Shown here: piece by piece, positions 1 to 10,999 of the stretch
Numbering within the stretch: position 1 is the stretch's first letter
Layout: each line of letters starts with the position of its first letter
Origin: Cordilura impudica
Lineage: Eukaryota > Arthropoda > Insecta > Diptera > Scathophagidae
Length of the DNA: 64,000 bases
Assembly: GCA_963682025.1 (NCBI GenBank)
Contig: OY821517.1
Span: 26,998,869-27,062,868, forward strand
Direction of reading: 5' to 3'
The notes under the pieces: model-generated
What the model was told of the DNA's origin: nothing
Databases searched by the model: none
The model's input: the letters and a program-made list of their open reading frames with translations, nothing else
Program-made: the position numbers and the translations under genes

Positions 1-800
1 CTTACAATTATAGATGGAAAAGAAGGCCAGGCTTTATATATGCCAAGCAACATCAAGCCAATTAAACCAAGACCCGACAAAATCATTAGATCATACCGAT
101 GCATATGAATTTGGATTATCACCACTACATGCAAGAATACGATTTATGGAACACATACTAAAAATCAGTTATGATTTGGATTTCGGTTCTTGAGGATCAA
201 TAAGCAACAACGCAACCAATAAGAAGTTAAGAAGTTTAAAAAAGGAACATGTTCAAGATGAATATCGCAAGTTTGGATTGATTATAGATCAGCCAAAACA
301 AGGGTCAGGCATACAAATGATGGCAACACCGCAAGAAAATTCTTTTTAGATCCAGAAACAGCATCTGAAATACCAGATTTAAAATAATTCTAGAAGTACT
401 TCCGCGCAATGAAGAAATTGAAAATTTGGAGATTGTGTTAAGGAAACTACAAAAATATATACAACCAAGTACCCATGGAGAAATATGTTTGCAACAGTTC
501 ACAAAATCATTAATCATGCAGAAGATGTTATTAAATACCATTTGGTGCCACTTGGAGATCTATCAGAGGAGGCTCAGGAAAAAAGGAATAAGGATTGAAG
601 ATTTTACAGAGAGCACAATACTAGAAAAATTTCACGAAATTCCACAAATGAAGATTTATTTAATATATTATTGGCAACGTTAGATCCGTTCGTCTCCAGC
701 ATTCGAAATCAATGGAAAGTGGAACATCGAATTTAGAGGAAGAAGTCAAAAAACTATTAAAGAACAGAAATTACACAGAACAGAATATGGAATATTTGCA
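1..800 (+). pseudogene. Transib transposase pseudogene (copy A)
   Basis: Conceptual translation starts at IIDGK, the position of the second catalytic Asp of the RAG1/Transib DDE triad. It continues through a CQATSSQLNQ zinc-motif remnant and EFGLSPLHARIRFMEHILK (the intact copy has CKLGLSSLHARIKFMECIL), a GSG..DGNT-like segment, and a C-terminal stretch near 440-700 resembling the HKILIHG to SEEAxEARNK region. Stops and frame changes occur at several points, for example after the LDFGS segment near 190 and in the SDPETASEITG segment. It cannot encode a transposase. The N-terminal half with the first Asp is outside the window. Confidence 0.85.
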
Positions 801-831
801 ATCAATATTTGAATCAAATGAATAATAATTA

Positions 832-940
832 CTAGCAGATTCCAGTGCTCCAAATTCAAGTGCAATTTCTAGGCGGCTTTATTTTTCAACTTAGCCAATT
901 CACAAACCAAATAAAATAAAAACAATTATTTTTATATCAA
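832..940 (-). mobile_element. HelA Helitron 3'-end fragment
   Basis: On the minus strand this ends in a degenerate form of the HelA 3' terminus: a damaged hairpin, then GGAATCTGCTAG, with CTAG at 832-835. Only about 100 bp remain and the 5' end is missing. It interrupts the tail of Transib copy A. Confidence 0.5.
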
Positions 941-1239
941 AATCAGAATCATTGCGCTAATGTTCAGCAGATTTATTTTGCGAAAATTAACAAATTTTAC
1001 AGCAAAAAATTATAAATATTTCTGCAGTAGTAGCACCTAGTAGCAGTAGTATTACTAACGTTTTTTTAAGTGGAAATATTCTTTGAGTTTAAATAAATTT
1101 GCAAATTTGACAGCAAAAATTTTTAATTTTTCAGTAGTAATGGCAAAATTTCCAGTTGACTTTACTTTCTTTTTAGTGTAAAATTTTTTTGAGTGTTAAC
1201 ATTAAAAACAATTACCGTTATTACAAAAAATGCTTATAA

Positions 1240-1615
1240 TCTATAATATTAATAGGCAAAGCGATTTCTTGTGACCGATGTAACTTTCACAGTTTTACCC
1301 CGATTTTGACAAAAAAAATTATCATTTGAAAGGTAGTTCTATTTAGCTGTTTTCCAGATTTACAAATTGTCATCGTCTGGAACATATTTTTGGGATTTAT
1401 GATCGTTTAAAGTTGTTACTAACACATACATAAAATTATACAATGATATGTGTGTGTTTATTAAATTTGTTAATGTGTTTGTGTTAATGTGTTGAGTTTG
1501 TTTTCTTCATTTATAATGAGTTGAATTGTGAAGCATACCTTTAGGGTCTTTATTAAATGGAAAAATAAAATTTCCTAGAATTTGCACTCGAATTTCGAGC
1601 GCTGGAATCTGCTAG
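1240..1615 (+). mobile_element. HelA non-autonomous Helitron, copy 1
   Basis: The element begins TCTATAATATTAATAGGC-like and ends with the hairpin CTCGAATTTCGAG, about 11 bp, then CTAG (1612-1615). It sits between A and T without a target duplication. The paralogous Transib copy B at about 6220 preserves the empty site (TTATAA joined to TTAT), which fixes both ends. TC start, hairpin plus CTAG end and A/T insertion are the textbook Helitron signature. It has no coding capacity. Seven further copies lie in the window. Confidence 0.8.
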
Positions 1616-1834
1616 TTATAATTAAAATCAAATATGACATTTTCTAGTAAAAAAAAAACCATATTTCACTTTAAAAGTTAAAATTTTTAAAAATGTACTC
1701 AATAAATTTTATTTAAATTACAACTGACTCAAGAGGAACTAAATATCTATCCATTAAAAAAATTACTAAAATATGTTGATAGGTTCAAAAGTTACAGAAT
1801 TTTGGTCAATGAAAAACGATTTTCAGCCACTTTG

Positions 1835-2499
1835 CGTCGAGGTGATTGTCCTGTTGTGCACTTAAGTACTAATACAATTCCACAACATGACTGCATTAAA
1901 TACTTAGGAATGAATATAGATAGAAGATTAACAAGGAAGACTCATATTAAAACAAAGAAACAATAATTAAATATAAAGACCGAAATCAAAACTAAGTCAA
2001 AATAATTTTGTATAAAACCATTTTAAAACCGGTTTGGACTTGTGGGGAACAGCCCGCAACTCAATATTGAAATATTACAAAGATACCAATCAAAAACTCT
2101 ACGATCAATAGTAAACGCCCCGTGCTTGGTATCTAATAATACTATACACAATAATCTCCGTATTCCAAAGGTGAAAGATGAAATGAGCTGAAATTAGAAT
2201 TAGCAAAATGTATTTAGAAGGGTTAAGTTAACACATCAACCCACTAGCTTTTGCACTCCTCGATGATAGAGACGAAATCAAAGGACTTAAAAGGCACCAT
2301 CTATTGGACTTATCTTTAAGAAATTAATTGCTCATTTCCTCTTTTTTTATATACTTATTTTAAAAAAATCTTAATATTTTGCTTAACTATGTTGTTCTCA
2401 GTAGAGTTTAGCCAATTTTGTAAATTGTTACTAAATCAAATTTACTTATTGTTCTTAAATGAACACATTGTAAATAAAGAATTAATAATACAAAATAAA
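1835..2499 (+). pseudogene. Jockey-like LINE, 3' part of reverse transcriptase
   Basis: Conceptual translation gives LRRGDCPVVHLS, then HDCIKYLGMNIDRRLTRKTH and WTCGEQPATQY-like sequence, and later IKGLKRHHLLDLS. This is the region after the polymerase motifs in Jockey-clade LINEs (the 'KYLGMxLDRRLTW' block and the C-terminal 'RRLKRHHPLDL' block). It has several stops and frameshifts. An A-rich tail lies near 2475-2500, where the LINE ends. The upstream edge abuts the right end of Transib copy A at CGTCG. The matching 5' half lies downstream, at 2815-4329, in reversed order. Confidence 0.75.
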
Positions 2500-2814
2500 A
2501 AAATTCAATGGTGCTTGAGTTATAGCTGAAAAACCAAATGAATATAAAAGGTCTTAAGAGAGTTTGGCCTGGGAATGCCAAACCGTTTGTAGATTTTACT
2601 ATACTAGCCCTGAACTTTCACCCTGACATGGAATTTTTCACCCCTCAGAATGGCTGTTGCAACTTTATTAAAATGGTAACCGTACAGTCGTTATAATGCT
2701 TAGTTTGTTACAGGTGGAAGCTATCAAAGATTCGGATGGACATATTAATTAGATATATTTTATTAAAACCTTAGCTACAAATTTGCTGAGGAATGAAATG
2801 AGAACACATCTCTC
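2500..2814. repeat. dispersed repeat R3
   Basis: About 2540-2660 shares long segments with 36340-36580 (inverted) and a shorter one with 39320-39375. Common blocks include TTTCACCCTGAC, TTGGAATTT and GCCAAACC. The block CAAAGATTCGG at 2727 also recurs near 39200. No coding potential is visible. The family is unidentified. Confidence 0.5.
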
Positions 2815-4329
2815 CGAATGAAGTTAATGAACATATTAAAGAAATAAACGTTAAAAAGTCTCCAGGTTGTGATAATATAGATGGAAAAGTTATACAATCT
2901 CTGTCAAAAAAAGGGTATTATACATCTCACATACTTATATAACGCTATTTTAAGATTAAACCACTTTCCCTCTCAATGAAAGTGTGCAGAGATTGTTATG
3001 GTTGGTTAATAAACCAAATAAAAACAAGTAAGAAAATTATAGTCGGTCTAGACCGACTATACGATACCCTATACCATGCGTTTAGAAACCCTATCTCTTA
3101 GGCCCAACTAACTGGACATAGAAAATAAGCAAAAACCAAATTTGAGTGGGATTTTTATTAATTTTTTTGGCTGCAGATATGAAAAAGTTCATATCGGATG
3201 CTATATCTATATGGGGACTAGGTCAAAAATGGACCAATCCTGATCATGTTTTGTAAAGTCTCTTGTATTTTGCAAAAATATATACAAACAAAATTTGAGA
3301 AGAATCAGTGCATTATTTTTGTTTTTAATAGATTTAAGTGAAGATCGGGAAGCAGTCTATATGGGGCCAAAGGGATCATTTTTGGACTACTCATTAATGG
3401 ATGTAATGAACGCATACAAACCCAATTTGAGTAAGATCTATATGACAATTTGGGTCTTATGGCAATTTATGTCGATTTCATAGGGGTTATTTGTATGGGG
3501 GCTAGGTCTGAACATGGACCGATTCTCACCAATTTCAATACCGTTCATCACATGGCCGATAAAAGCTTATATACCAAATTTCATCAATATATATTCATAT
3601 TTGCTACCTGCAGTTTGATTAGAAGGTTTACATGGACACACAGACGGACGGACGGACATTGTTAAATCAACTCAAAAAGTAATTCTGATTCGATCGGTAT
3701 AATTAAAGATGGGTCTAGGTCAAATATTTTTGGTTGTTACAAACAGCAGCACAAAGTCATTATACCCAAACCACATAGTGGTATAGGGTATAACTAGAGA
3801 ATAAAGTTACATCCTATAGACCAATAAGCCTACGGACAATATTCTCCAATTTGGTTCTCGGAATAAGCATGGAACTGTAGAGTAATGTCTTCGTATCGTA
3901 GCTTTTATAAGAGATACATTGGAAGCCAAAAGATATTGTTCAGGAGTTTTTCTCGATTATTCTTCAAATTAAAAAGTTGCTTCCACCGCCTTATTATTTA
4001 TTGATAAAATTCTATTTGACAGACAGATGTTTCTATGTTAAAGTTAACTCTGAGGTTTCTCAAATATGCAGCATAAAATCAGGAGTCCCTCAAGGCACTG
4101 TTCGTGGACCAACTCTCTACACCATATTTTCTTACATCGGAGATGCCAATTAACGAAAATGTTGTAATTGCAAGTTATGCAAATGATACAGCGATTCTAG
4201 CATCATATACCAAAATAATGCATCGAATTTATTGCAGCATGAATTGAATGCCATTGAGACATGGTTAAGCAAATGGAAAATTAAAATCAACACTGAAAAA
4301 TCATCACATATCCCTTGTTCTTTGCGTCG
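2815..4329 (+). pseudogene. Jockey-like LINE, reverse transcriptase 5' half, interrupted
   Basis: 2815-3021 translates to SPNEVNEHIKEINVKKSPGC followed by DNIDGKVIQSL, an N-terminal RT block of Jockey LINEs. After an inserted repeat (3022-3792), RT resumes with SYRPISLRTIFSNLV, CSGVFLDYSS, SGVPQGTVRGP and ASYANDTAILA (the catalytic YADD changed to YAND), ending HIPCSLRR at 4329. Stops and frameshifts make it inactive. The last codons run directly into the left end of Transib copy B at CGTCG (4325-4329). Confidence 0.75.
3022..3792 (-). mobile_element. HINE/DINE-1-like (GTCY)n repeat, copy 1
   Basis: The repeat is inserted within the Jockey RT. On the minus strand it runs from TATACCCTATACCAC through a short (GTCC)n block (around 3640-3660) to a palindrome (TCGGTCTAGACCGA, near 3043-3056) and TTACTTGTTT. 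An almost full-length copy occurs at 48145-48950, a split one at 33139-35556 and a relative at 38694-39238. Subterminal inverted repeats, a GTCY microsatellite and a 3' hairpin are hallmarks of Helentron-associated (DINE-1-like) elements; that assignment is inference. The short ORFs inside have no coding meaning. Confidence 0.6.
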
Positions 4330-6476
4330 CACTGTGGCTGAAATTTTGATTTCATTGGCCAAAAGTCAAATTTTTATCAGCCATTTTTTAAATTTTCATA
4401 TCATTTTGTAGCTAATGTATCCAGATTAAGGTAGCCAAAAAATTAGGTTAAACTATTGCTAATTGTGGGCGTGGCATGTTGTCAAACTCAACTGTTTTTT
4501 TTTTAATCTCAGAAAAAGGTGTTTTTTTTTTGTTTTTTTTTTTATCAAAAATAAATGGTTACTACTCGCAAGTTATTATCGATAATGACCTGCGGTCTTT
4601 TTGACAAGGTTGGTAGGATAGCAGTCTTTAGTAGTTGTTAGCGGGCACAGCCCTACCGTATAACATTAGGGGCTTTATGAAATATTTATTAAACAATTAT
4701 ACTCTTGTCAAACTTCAACTTTAGTGGAATAGATCTTCTAGGGAACAAAAGGGAACAAGAAACGTATACCACCCAGAGAAAGGTGAAAGTGTCCTCTTTA
4801 CCCCTATGTATACTTTTGCAACCATGACCACCCGTGGGTAGAACACTTTTTTAATTTTAATGAAATTACTCAAAAAAATTTTAAATTACGGTAATTTAAA
4901 CAGCCCTATAAGTATACAATTGTGTGTTAAATTTCTGCTTTAGGTATTTTACAGCTTATAATAGTCATTATTTGTTGCAATACTAGTAATGATATCCGCT
5001 CACAATGATAGATGGAAAAGTAGGCCAGGCTTTATATATGCCAAGCAACATCAAGCCAATTAAACCAAGACCCGGCAAAATCATTAGATAATACCGATGC
5101 ATATGAATTTGGATTATCACCACTACATGCAAGAATACGACTTATGGAACACATAAAAATCAGTCAGGAGTTGGATTTCGGGTCTTCAGGATCAATTAGC
5201 AACAACGAAACCAGCAAAAAGTTAAGAAGTTAAAAAAAGAAACATGTTCAAGAAGAATATCGCAAATTTGGATTAATTGATCAGCCAAAACAAGAGTCAG
5301 GCAATACAAATGATGGCAATACAGCAAGAAGATTCTTTTCAGATCCAGAAACAGCATCTGAAATAACAGGAGTGGATTAAAACCTTATTTTCAGATTTAA
5401 AATAGTTCTAGAAGTACTTCCGCGCAATGAAGAAATTAACTCTAGAAAATTTGGAGATTGTGTTAAGGAAACTGCAAAAATATATACAACCAAGTACCCA
5501 TGCAGAAACATATCTGCATATATCAGTTCAAAAAATTCTTTATCATGCAGAAGATGTCATTAAATATAATTTGGTGCCACTTGGAGATCTATCGAGAGGA
5601 GGCTCAGGAAAAAAGGAATAAGGATTACAGATTTTATAGAGAGAACAATTCTAGAAAAATTTCACAAAAAAACACAGACGAAAATATGGAATATTTGCAA
5701 TTATAATTGCCTTTCATTGTTATTTAACTAAGAAAAACATAGTATTGGTAAAAAAAAATAAACGGAAACTCCCATTATTTAAATGCTATTAAAATCCATT
5801 GCAGTTTTTGATTTTTAAAAGGTTTTCTTACCCACATATGTATGAAATGTCTTAATAAATTAGAAAGATTCCTAAAATAGAAACCCATATTTTCATATCA
5901 AAATTTTAAAAAAAAATCTGAATCATTGCGCTAATGTTCAACAGATTTATTTAGCTAAAATTATCAAATTTGACAGCAAAAAATAATAAATTTTTCTGTA
6001 GTAATAGCAAAATATTTAGATAATATTACTAACGTTTTTTTAAGTGTAAATATTCTTTGAGTGTATACAAATTTGCAAATTTGACAGCAAAAAATTTTTA
6101 GTTTTTCAGTAATAATAGCAAAATTTTCAGTTGATTTTACTATTTTTTTTTTTCGAGTGCAAAAATTTTTTTGAGTGTGAATATTAAAAAAAAGCCAATA
6201 TTACAAAAAAAAAAGTTTATAATTATTATTAAAATCTGAATACGACATTTTTTAATAAATAAAAAAAAAATAAAAACCCATATTTGTCGCTAAAAGTTAA
6301 AAAAAAAAGTTCAACTTTGACATGAATCCGTTAAAAAGTACTCAATTTTAATGAAATTAAAACAGACTCAAGTTCAACTAAATATCTACCCACTAGAAAA
6401 ACAATTACTAAAACATTTTGATCGGTTCAAAAGTTACAGAATTTTGGCCAATGAAAAACTACTTTCAGCCACTGCG
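4330..6476 (+). mobile_element. Transib copy B, internally deleted (family 1)
   Basis: The left end is CACTGTG (4330-4336), preceded by CGTCG. After 23 bp comes CAAAAGTCA. The right end is CACTGCG (6470-6476), on the other strand CGCAGTG with 23 bp to CAAAATTCT. The right flank, CAGCG, does not match the left CGTCG and is not Jockey sequence, so this copy is probably a recombinant or has a mutated flank. 4369-4985 holds non-coding sequence with poly-T runs and a GGGCGTGGC block. The coding remnant starts at the second catalytic Asp, so the N-terminal half of the transposase is deleted. Confidence 0.75.
4995..5710 (+). pseudogene. Transib transposase pseudogene (copy B)
   Basis: It begins TMIDGK, with the same first codons as copy A at the window start. 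CQATSSQLNQDP, YEFGLSPLHARIRLMEHIK, NDGNTARRFFSDPETASEIT and a stretch equivalent to the LSEExxEARNK region follow. There is no first catalytic Asp. Frame changes and stops occur at about 5150-5400 and after 5580. It is clearly a sister of copy A: both share the same abrupt start and the trailing EYLQ codons. Confidence 0.8.
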
Positions 6477-6555
6477 CAGCGGTTGGGTTTCTAGGCTATC
6501 TAATGTAAACTTTGAAATGATGATTTTGCTTAATTGTTATAAATTTTGTTATTAA

Positions 6556-6902
6556 TCTATAATATTAATAGGCTACGCGAGTTCTTGTGACCGATGTTTT
6601 GTTCTATCGTTTTATCCTGATTTTGACCAAACGTATATTATTTGAAAGATATTTCTTTTTAGCTGTTTTGCAGATTTACAGATTTTTATATTTTTCCTCT
6701 ATTTTGAGTAAATTACATTTAAACTTGCTACTAACACATACATAAAATTATACAATACTATGTGTGTGTATATTAAGTTTGTTTTTTGTGTTGATTTGTG
6801 AATTGGCTTTAATTGATTAGCATACTTTTAGGGTCTTTGTTTAATGAAAAAATAAAATTTCCTCGAATTTGCACTCGAATTTCGAGGGCTGCAATCTGCT
6901 AG
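6556..6902 (+). mobile_element. HelA Helitron, copy 2
   Basis: It starts TCTATAATATTAATAGGC and ends with the CTCGAATTTCGAG hairpin, then CTAG at 6899-6902. The flanks are A on the left and T on the right. It lies just upstream of the spliced pseudogene at 6935-7470. 347 bp, no ORF. Confidence 0.8.
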
Positions 6903-6934
6903 TTATTATTAATTTGTTATCAACTTCGTTTTTT

Positions 6935-7470
6935 AAAGGAAAATCCATTACAAAATATTATGAAAGAAATGTTCAATTAACCGATTCGTTCCGTGGAGAT
7001 TTAATAAGTATAATACTGGAAGACATTTTTTTTATCGCGATGCAAAATTATCGCCAAAAGATTTCCCAACAATAGTAGATGAAGTAATAGAAAATTTTTC
7101 TTGGGAAATAGGAGTACGTATTTAATTTTTCCTAATCTATAGTTTTAAAGATATTTATTTAAATATTCTTATCTTTCAGGAATATTACTTTATACCACGA
7201 GGTAGGAAAGCGATAAACTTTGGAACAAATATGTAAACCAAAAAGCAAAGATTGTGCGCTCATCAGTAAAAATTTCCGTTTTAAGCTCCCAGAAAGCTAG
7301 TCCTGAATTTTTTGATCAAATTTTCTAACTGGCACCAAGTGAAAGATAAGTGGCAAAGGACGTTTTTATTAACGCAGAAAGAAGAAATCGCAAAGTGATT
7401 ATCAATTTCTTAGCGATTGGCCAATTTACTCAAATAGCAGATGCGACGAACTAGTAAGCTTTACTAAACT
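6935..7470 (+). pseudogene. spliced pseudogene of an insect multicopy family
   Basis: The first exon reads GKSITKYYERNVQLTDSFRG, then DLISIILEDIFF, a frame change, and KLSPKDFPTIVDEVIENFSW EIG. A GT...TTTCAG intron (about 7112-7182) leads to EYYFIPRGRK. Further on, SSQKASPEFFDQIF and LAPSERxVAKDVF appear with stops. From memory this resembles a multi-copy, intron-containing uncharacterised family in insect genomes, probably mobile. I cannot name its function. Stops show it is dead. Confidence 0.5.
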
Positions 7471-7479
7471 TAAGAAAGT

Positions 7480-8510
7480 TCATATTAATTAATAGGCAAG
7501 GCGATTTCTTGTGACTGACGTGACTTTGTCAGTTTAAATCCTATTTTGACCAAACATGCCTCATTTGAAAGGTATTTCTTTTTGGCTCTCCACTAGATTT
7601 ACAGATTTGCACCGTGTTGAACATTTTTGGGAGAAATGATCATTTAAACTTTCTACTAACACGTACACAAAATTATACAATGCTCTGTGTGTGTTTATTA
7701 AATTGGTTAACTCTTTAATGCCCGATGTTTGTATATTTTAGCTTATAAGTCCCGTAATTTTTATTTTTTTCTCCGAGGTTTTTTTCTCACAGTAGCTTGA
7801 TATATTGTGGAAGTCTAGTTGCAAATATTTTATTGCAAGTATTGATAGCGATCATTTGAGAGCTAATCTTATTTGATTGCACATGTAAAATTCTTTTCTG
7901 CAAAAAGTGAGTTTACAAATAATCAAAAAAAAAAAGTAATAAAGATATTTAAAAGTTAAAATTTAAATGCTTAAAAATATTGTTTAAAGGTTAGAAACTT
8001 AATATTAAATATACATTTAGATTAAAAATACATTTAGATGGTGGTCAGTCAATTTTCAAACACAATGTTGAACATAGGCAACATTTAATAACGGCGAAAC
8101 CAGGATACATATGACTATGAAATTGATATCAATTCATATTTAGGTCTAATCTAAAAACTACATAAACTTGAAAAATGTTTAACCACGCCCCAATTAATTC
8201 GGGCATGAAAGTGTTAATGTGTTTGCAGAAATTGTATATGAAATGTGCTGTGTTGAATTGAAAAATAATTTTGGACATAAATCAATAACGACAATAACGA
8301 CAATAACACAATCGAATTTCATTATAATAATTGCATATCACATGCTCTGTGTTGAATGGTGAAAACAAGGTGGTTCAAATACCTTTAGGCCATAATGAAA
8401 TAAATTTAATGAATTAAATGGATTAAAAAAACATTGAAAGAAATAAATTGAATTAAAAAATCAAAAATACTAGAACTTGCACTCGAATTTCGAGGGCTGG
8501 GCTCTGCTAC
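7480..8510 (+). mobile_element. HelA Helitron, copy 3, split by a MITE
   Basis: The 5' part (TTAATTAATAGGCAAGGCGATTTC region at 7483-7506) and the 3' hairpin (CTCGAATTTCGAG near 8481) are clear. The final CTAG has become CTAC (8507-8510). A 503-bp TTAA-flanked element splits it at 7711-8213. A second AT-rich addition containing ACAATAACG repeats lies around 8275-8310. Confidence 0.7.
7711..8213. mobile_element. TTAA-flanked MITE, piggyBac-like
   Basis: TTAA occurs on both sides (7707-7710 and 8214-8217). The ends are imperfect inverted repeats: CTCTTTAATGCCCGATG on the left, and CACTTTCATGCCCGAAT on the minus strand at the right. The interrupted HelA sequence continues across it, as comparison with copy 1 shows. 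TTAA duplication is typical of piggyBac, so this is probably a non-autonomous piggyBac relative. No ORF. Confidence 0.6.
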
Positions 8511-8519
8511 TGGTTCATC

Positions 8520-9395
8520 ATTGACTTATTTTCATTATTTTTATAAATTAATATAGAATTCGAACTACTATATACGAACAAAAACCATCGTCTTTTTGCT
8601 AAATGGAGGGTGTTCATTAGACTGGAAGTACCAAATTTTACGCAGTTGCGTTTGCCTGGCGCAACAACTCATGCAAGGTTTATGTCCAAAGCTATATACT
8701 GCTATAAGATCTTTTTGCTTCGCGAACAATTCAAGATGACATCCTCCGAACTGAAAGGCATTCGAAACATTTGCATTTTCTTGACGCGTATTTATGTTTC
8801 GTATTGGTTCGGATGCGTTAACGCTGTATCTGCACCGCGCCAAGATTTACAATTCATTAAAGACACTATTTCATATTTCGATCTAAATGTTTCAAATGCC
8901 TTATTGTCAAAAATCAAAAACCAATTATGGTATTTATCCGAAAAAGCGGTTGCTCTTGGATTTTTCGATGAAATGATATCTATTGAAGTGAAGCGGAAAA
9001 TGGTTGAAGCTCTTGGCAATCATGATGACGAAAATAGCGAAGTTATTGCGAAAAGATTAAACTTAACGCTGGAACAAGTGAAATCGTTTGAAAATAAGGA
9101 TGTAAGTTCTTTCGTCACTCCTCGCACCAAGCGTTTTTTCCATCGGTTACAAATCGATGTGACATTTTTTGAATTGGATCCATCAATTTGGAAGGATCAA
9201 AAAGAATACTGCACCGCAAAACAGATATGCCAACACTTAACCGTTGTAAATGACCCGGCAGAAAGAGCAATAAAATTAATTACAGAATTCAATCGGGCAT
9301 TGACATACGACGAAGAGGATAAGCAGTATTTGCTTCAAGTTGTGGAGCACTACAGAAAAAACTTTTCATCCCACAAAAAATCTTCATTAGTATAA
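8520..9395 (+). CDS. conserved uncharacterised protein, probably mobile-element-borne
   Basis: The frame is open from about 8550 to the stop at 9395 (taa after SSLV). An internal GTG at 8610 is only a conceptual start: upstream codons read EFELLYTNKNHRLFAKWR, so the true start is farther 5', perhaps in another exon. Recognisable blocks are LRLPGATTHARFMSKAIY, APRQDLQFIKD, LWYLSEKAVALGFFD, FVTPRTKRFFHRL, VVNDPAERAIKLITEFN and LLQVVEHYRKNF. From memory these match a multi-copy family labelled 'uncharacterized' in arthropods and cnidarians. I know of no enzymatic motif. It is unusual here for being uninterrupted. It directly follows the end of a HelA copy. Confidence 0.55.
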
Positions 9396-10051
9396 TATTA
9401 TCAACAATAAAAAAAAATTTTAAAATTCACCTATTTTTAGGAACTTTGGTTTTAGGGTATTCCGGGAAGTTTATCCGTAGTTTATCTGCAGACAATTGCG
9501 GCTCGTTGGAAAGGTAATTATTATAGGTATCGAAGAAATTCTGTTGGGAACATACAGTCAGATTTTGTTGTTATTCAAATATAAACAGGAACAGAAATAG
9601 TGATGATGGGTAATGTAATAAAAGTTTTGGCTCAACCCAGAGGTACTCGGAACTAAAAAAAAAATTTTTTTAAATATGCATAATTATTTTTATCCCCAAC
9701 CTCATATTTTTCAGTCCGAAACATGGAATTATTATGAACTAAATATAAAAGATAAGAAATCTAAAGAAGTTCTACCAAACTTAAAAGGTACTTCTGACCA
9801 AAGTAAATATTGTATAATCACTTTATTTTTATTTTTTATTTTTTTTAATACACCACCTTTTTTACTAGGTTCTTTGGATTGTATATAAGCCATTCTACTA
9901 AATGTAGTAATTTTACCAACGACACGTTTCCCAGATAAAGTTGGAAAGAATTTAAAAAAAAAATTCTATAGCAGATGCTAACGAGAGCTTCATGGTGCAT
10001 CTTATTTCATTATTTTTGTTATACATATGTGTTTATAAACAATTAAATATA
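9396..10051. other. no gene recognised
   Basis: AT-rich sequence. A short open stretch near 9710-9790 (SETWNYYELNIKDKK, preceded by a pyrimidine tract and AG) could be an old exon scrap but matches nothing I can name. Confidence 0.3.
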
Positions 10052-10424
10052 CTAGCAGAGCCCAGCCATCGAAATTCGAGTACAAATATTAGGAAAATTT
10101 ATTGTTTTATTCAATTACAACTATTTGTTGAACAGACAGAAGTTGCATAGCTGCGTTTGTTAATAAATACTTTTACAAGAGCCGAAAGGTATGCTATTCA
10201 ATTTTAGCTAATCCTCAATTCTTTATTTGAGAATTGCATTGAGGATGCATTTTTTCAAAAAAAAAAAAAAAAAAAAAAAAAATTCAATACGGTGCAAGTC
10301 TGTAAATATGGTGGACAGCTAAAAAGAAATACCTTTCAAATGGAGTATTTTTGGTCAAAATCGGTTGGTAACTAAAATTTTTATATCGGTCAGAAGAAAT
10401 CGCCTTGCCTATTAATATTATAGA
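10052..10424 (-). mobile_element. HelA Helitron, copy 4
   Basis: On the minus strand it starts TCTATAATATTAATAGGC (10407-10424) and ends with the hairpin, then CTAG at 10052-10055. It contains an A27 run at about 10256-10282. No ORF. Confidence 0.8.
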
Positions 10425-10439
10425 CAAACAAATAAATTA

Positions 10440-10870
10440 CATTTTAATAAAACAATATTATTTAAATGTTATTTCAGTATAGGAATCATTTCAAATTAAC
10501 ATGACATTTCATGTTATTTAACCATGTTTTAATGGTATTTGCATTGGACCGTCATATTAATTCTAAATGATTTAATAGTTAATTCAATAACAAATTCGTG
10601 TTAATTCAACATGATATTCATGTTATTGTAACTATGCACAATGTTGATTCAACAAGGACCTTAATATTATTTCAACATGATAATCCTTTCGATTCAACTG
10701 GAATTACAATGTTAATTTAACACGATTTATAATTGTTCTAAAATGGAAAAATATTATTTTTTATTTATTATAAAATCATGTTAAATTGACAGGAAACGCT
10801 AATGAAGCAAAATCATTAAGATAAATTATTGAATCAACCTTGTTTCAGTTGATTTTACAATGATTTTTTT
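10440..10870. repeat. degenerate ATG-rich short-motif repeats
   Basis: Variants of AACATGATATTCATGTTATT and TTCAACATGATAA recur at irregular spacing, several forming small palindromes. Possibly an eroded MITE or satellite; no ORF. Confidence 0.35.
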
Positions 10871-10999
10871 CTGTATATACAAACAAAAAGTTTCAAAATA
10901 AGTTGATTATGGAGAATAACTCTGACGGAACTGTTGTTTTAAAATAATCTAACCCACAAAAACAAAGTTTTTATTAAAAATCTTTCTTTCCTTAAGCAT

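Larger units (their letters stand above)
1..1834 (+). mobile_element. Transib copy A, 3' part, decayed
   Basis: This is the right-hand part of a Transib DNA transposon; its left end lies before the window. The coding remnant (about 1-800, separate entry) matches the C-terminal half of the intact Transib transposase at 30264-31892. The right end reads CACTTTG at 1828-1834, which on the other strand is the heptamer CAAAGTG. A 23-bp spacer follows, then CAAAATTCT. CGTCG directly follows the end (1835-1839) and fits the CGNCG target preference known for Transib. About 1240-1615 is a younger HelA Helitron. The non-coding 900-1834 part is shared with copy B (5880-6476), so both belong to one family, here called family 1. 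Confidence 0.8.

Noticed and set aside
4461..4480. HelB copy at GTGGGCGTGGCATG inside Transib B
   Set aside because: Only one short block matches; too little to call an element.
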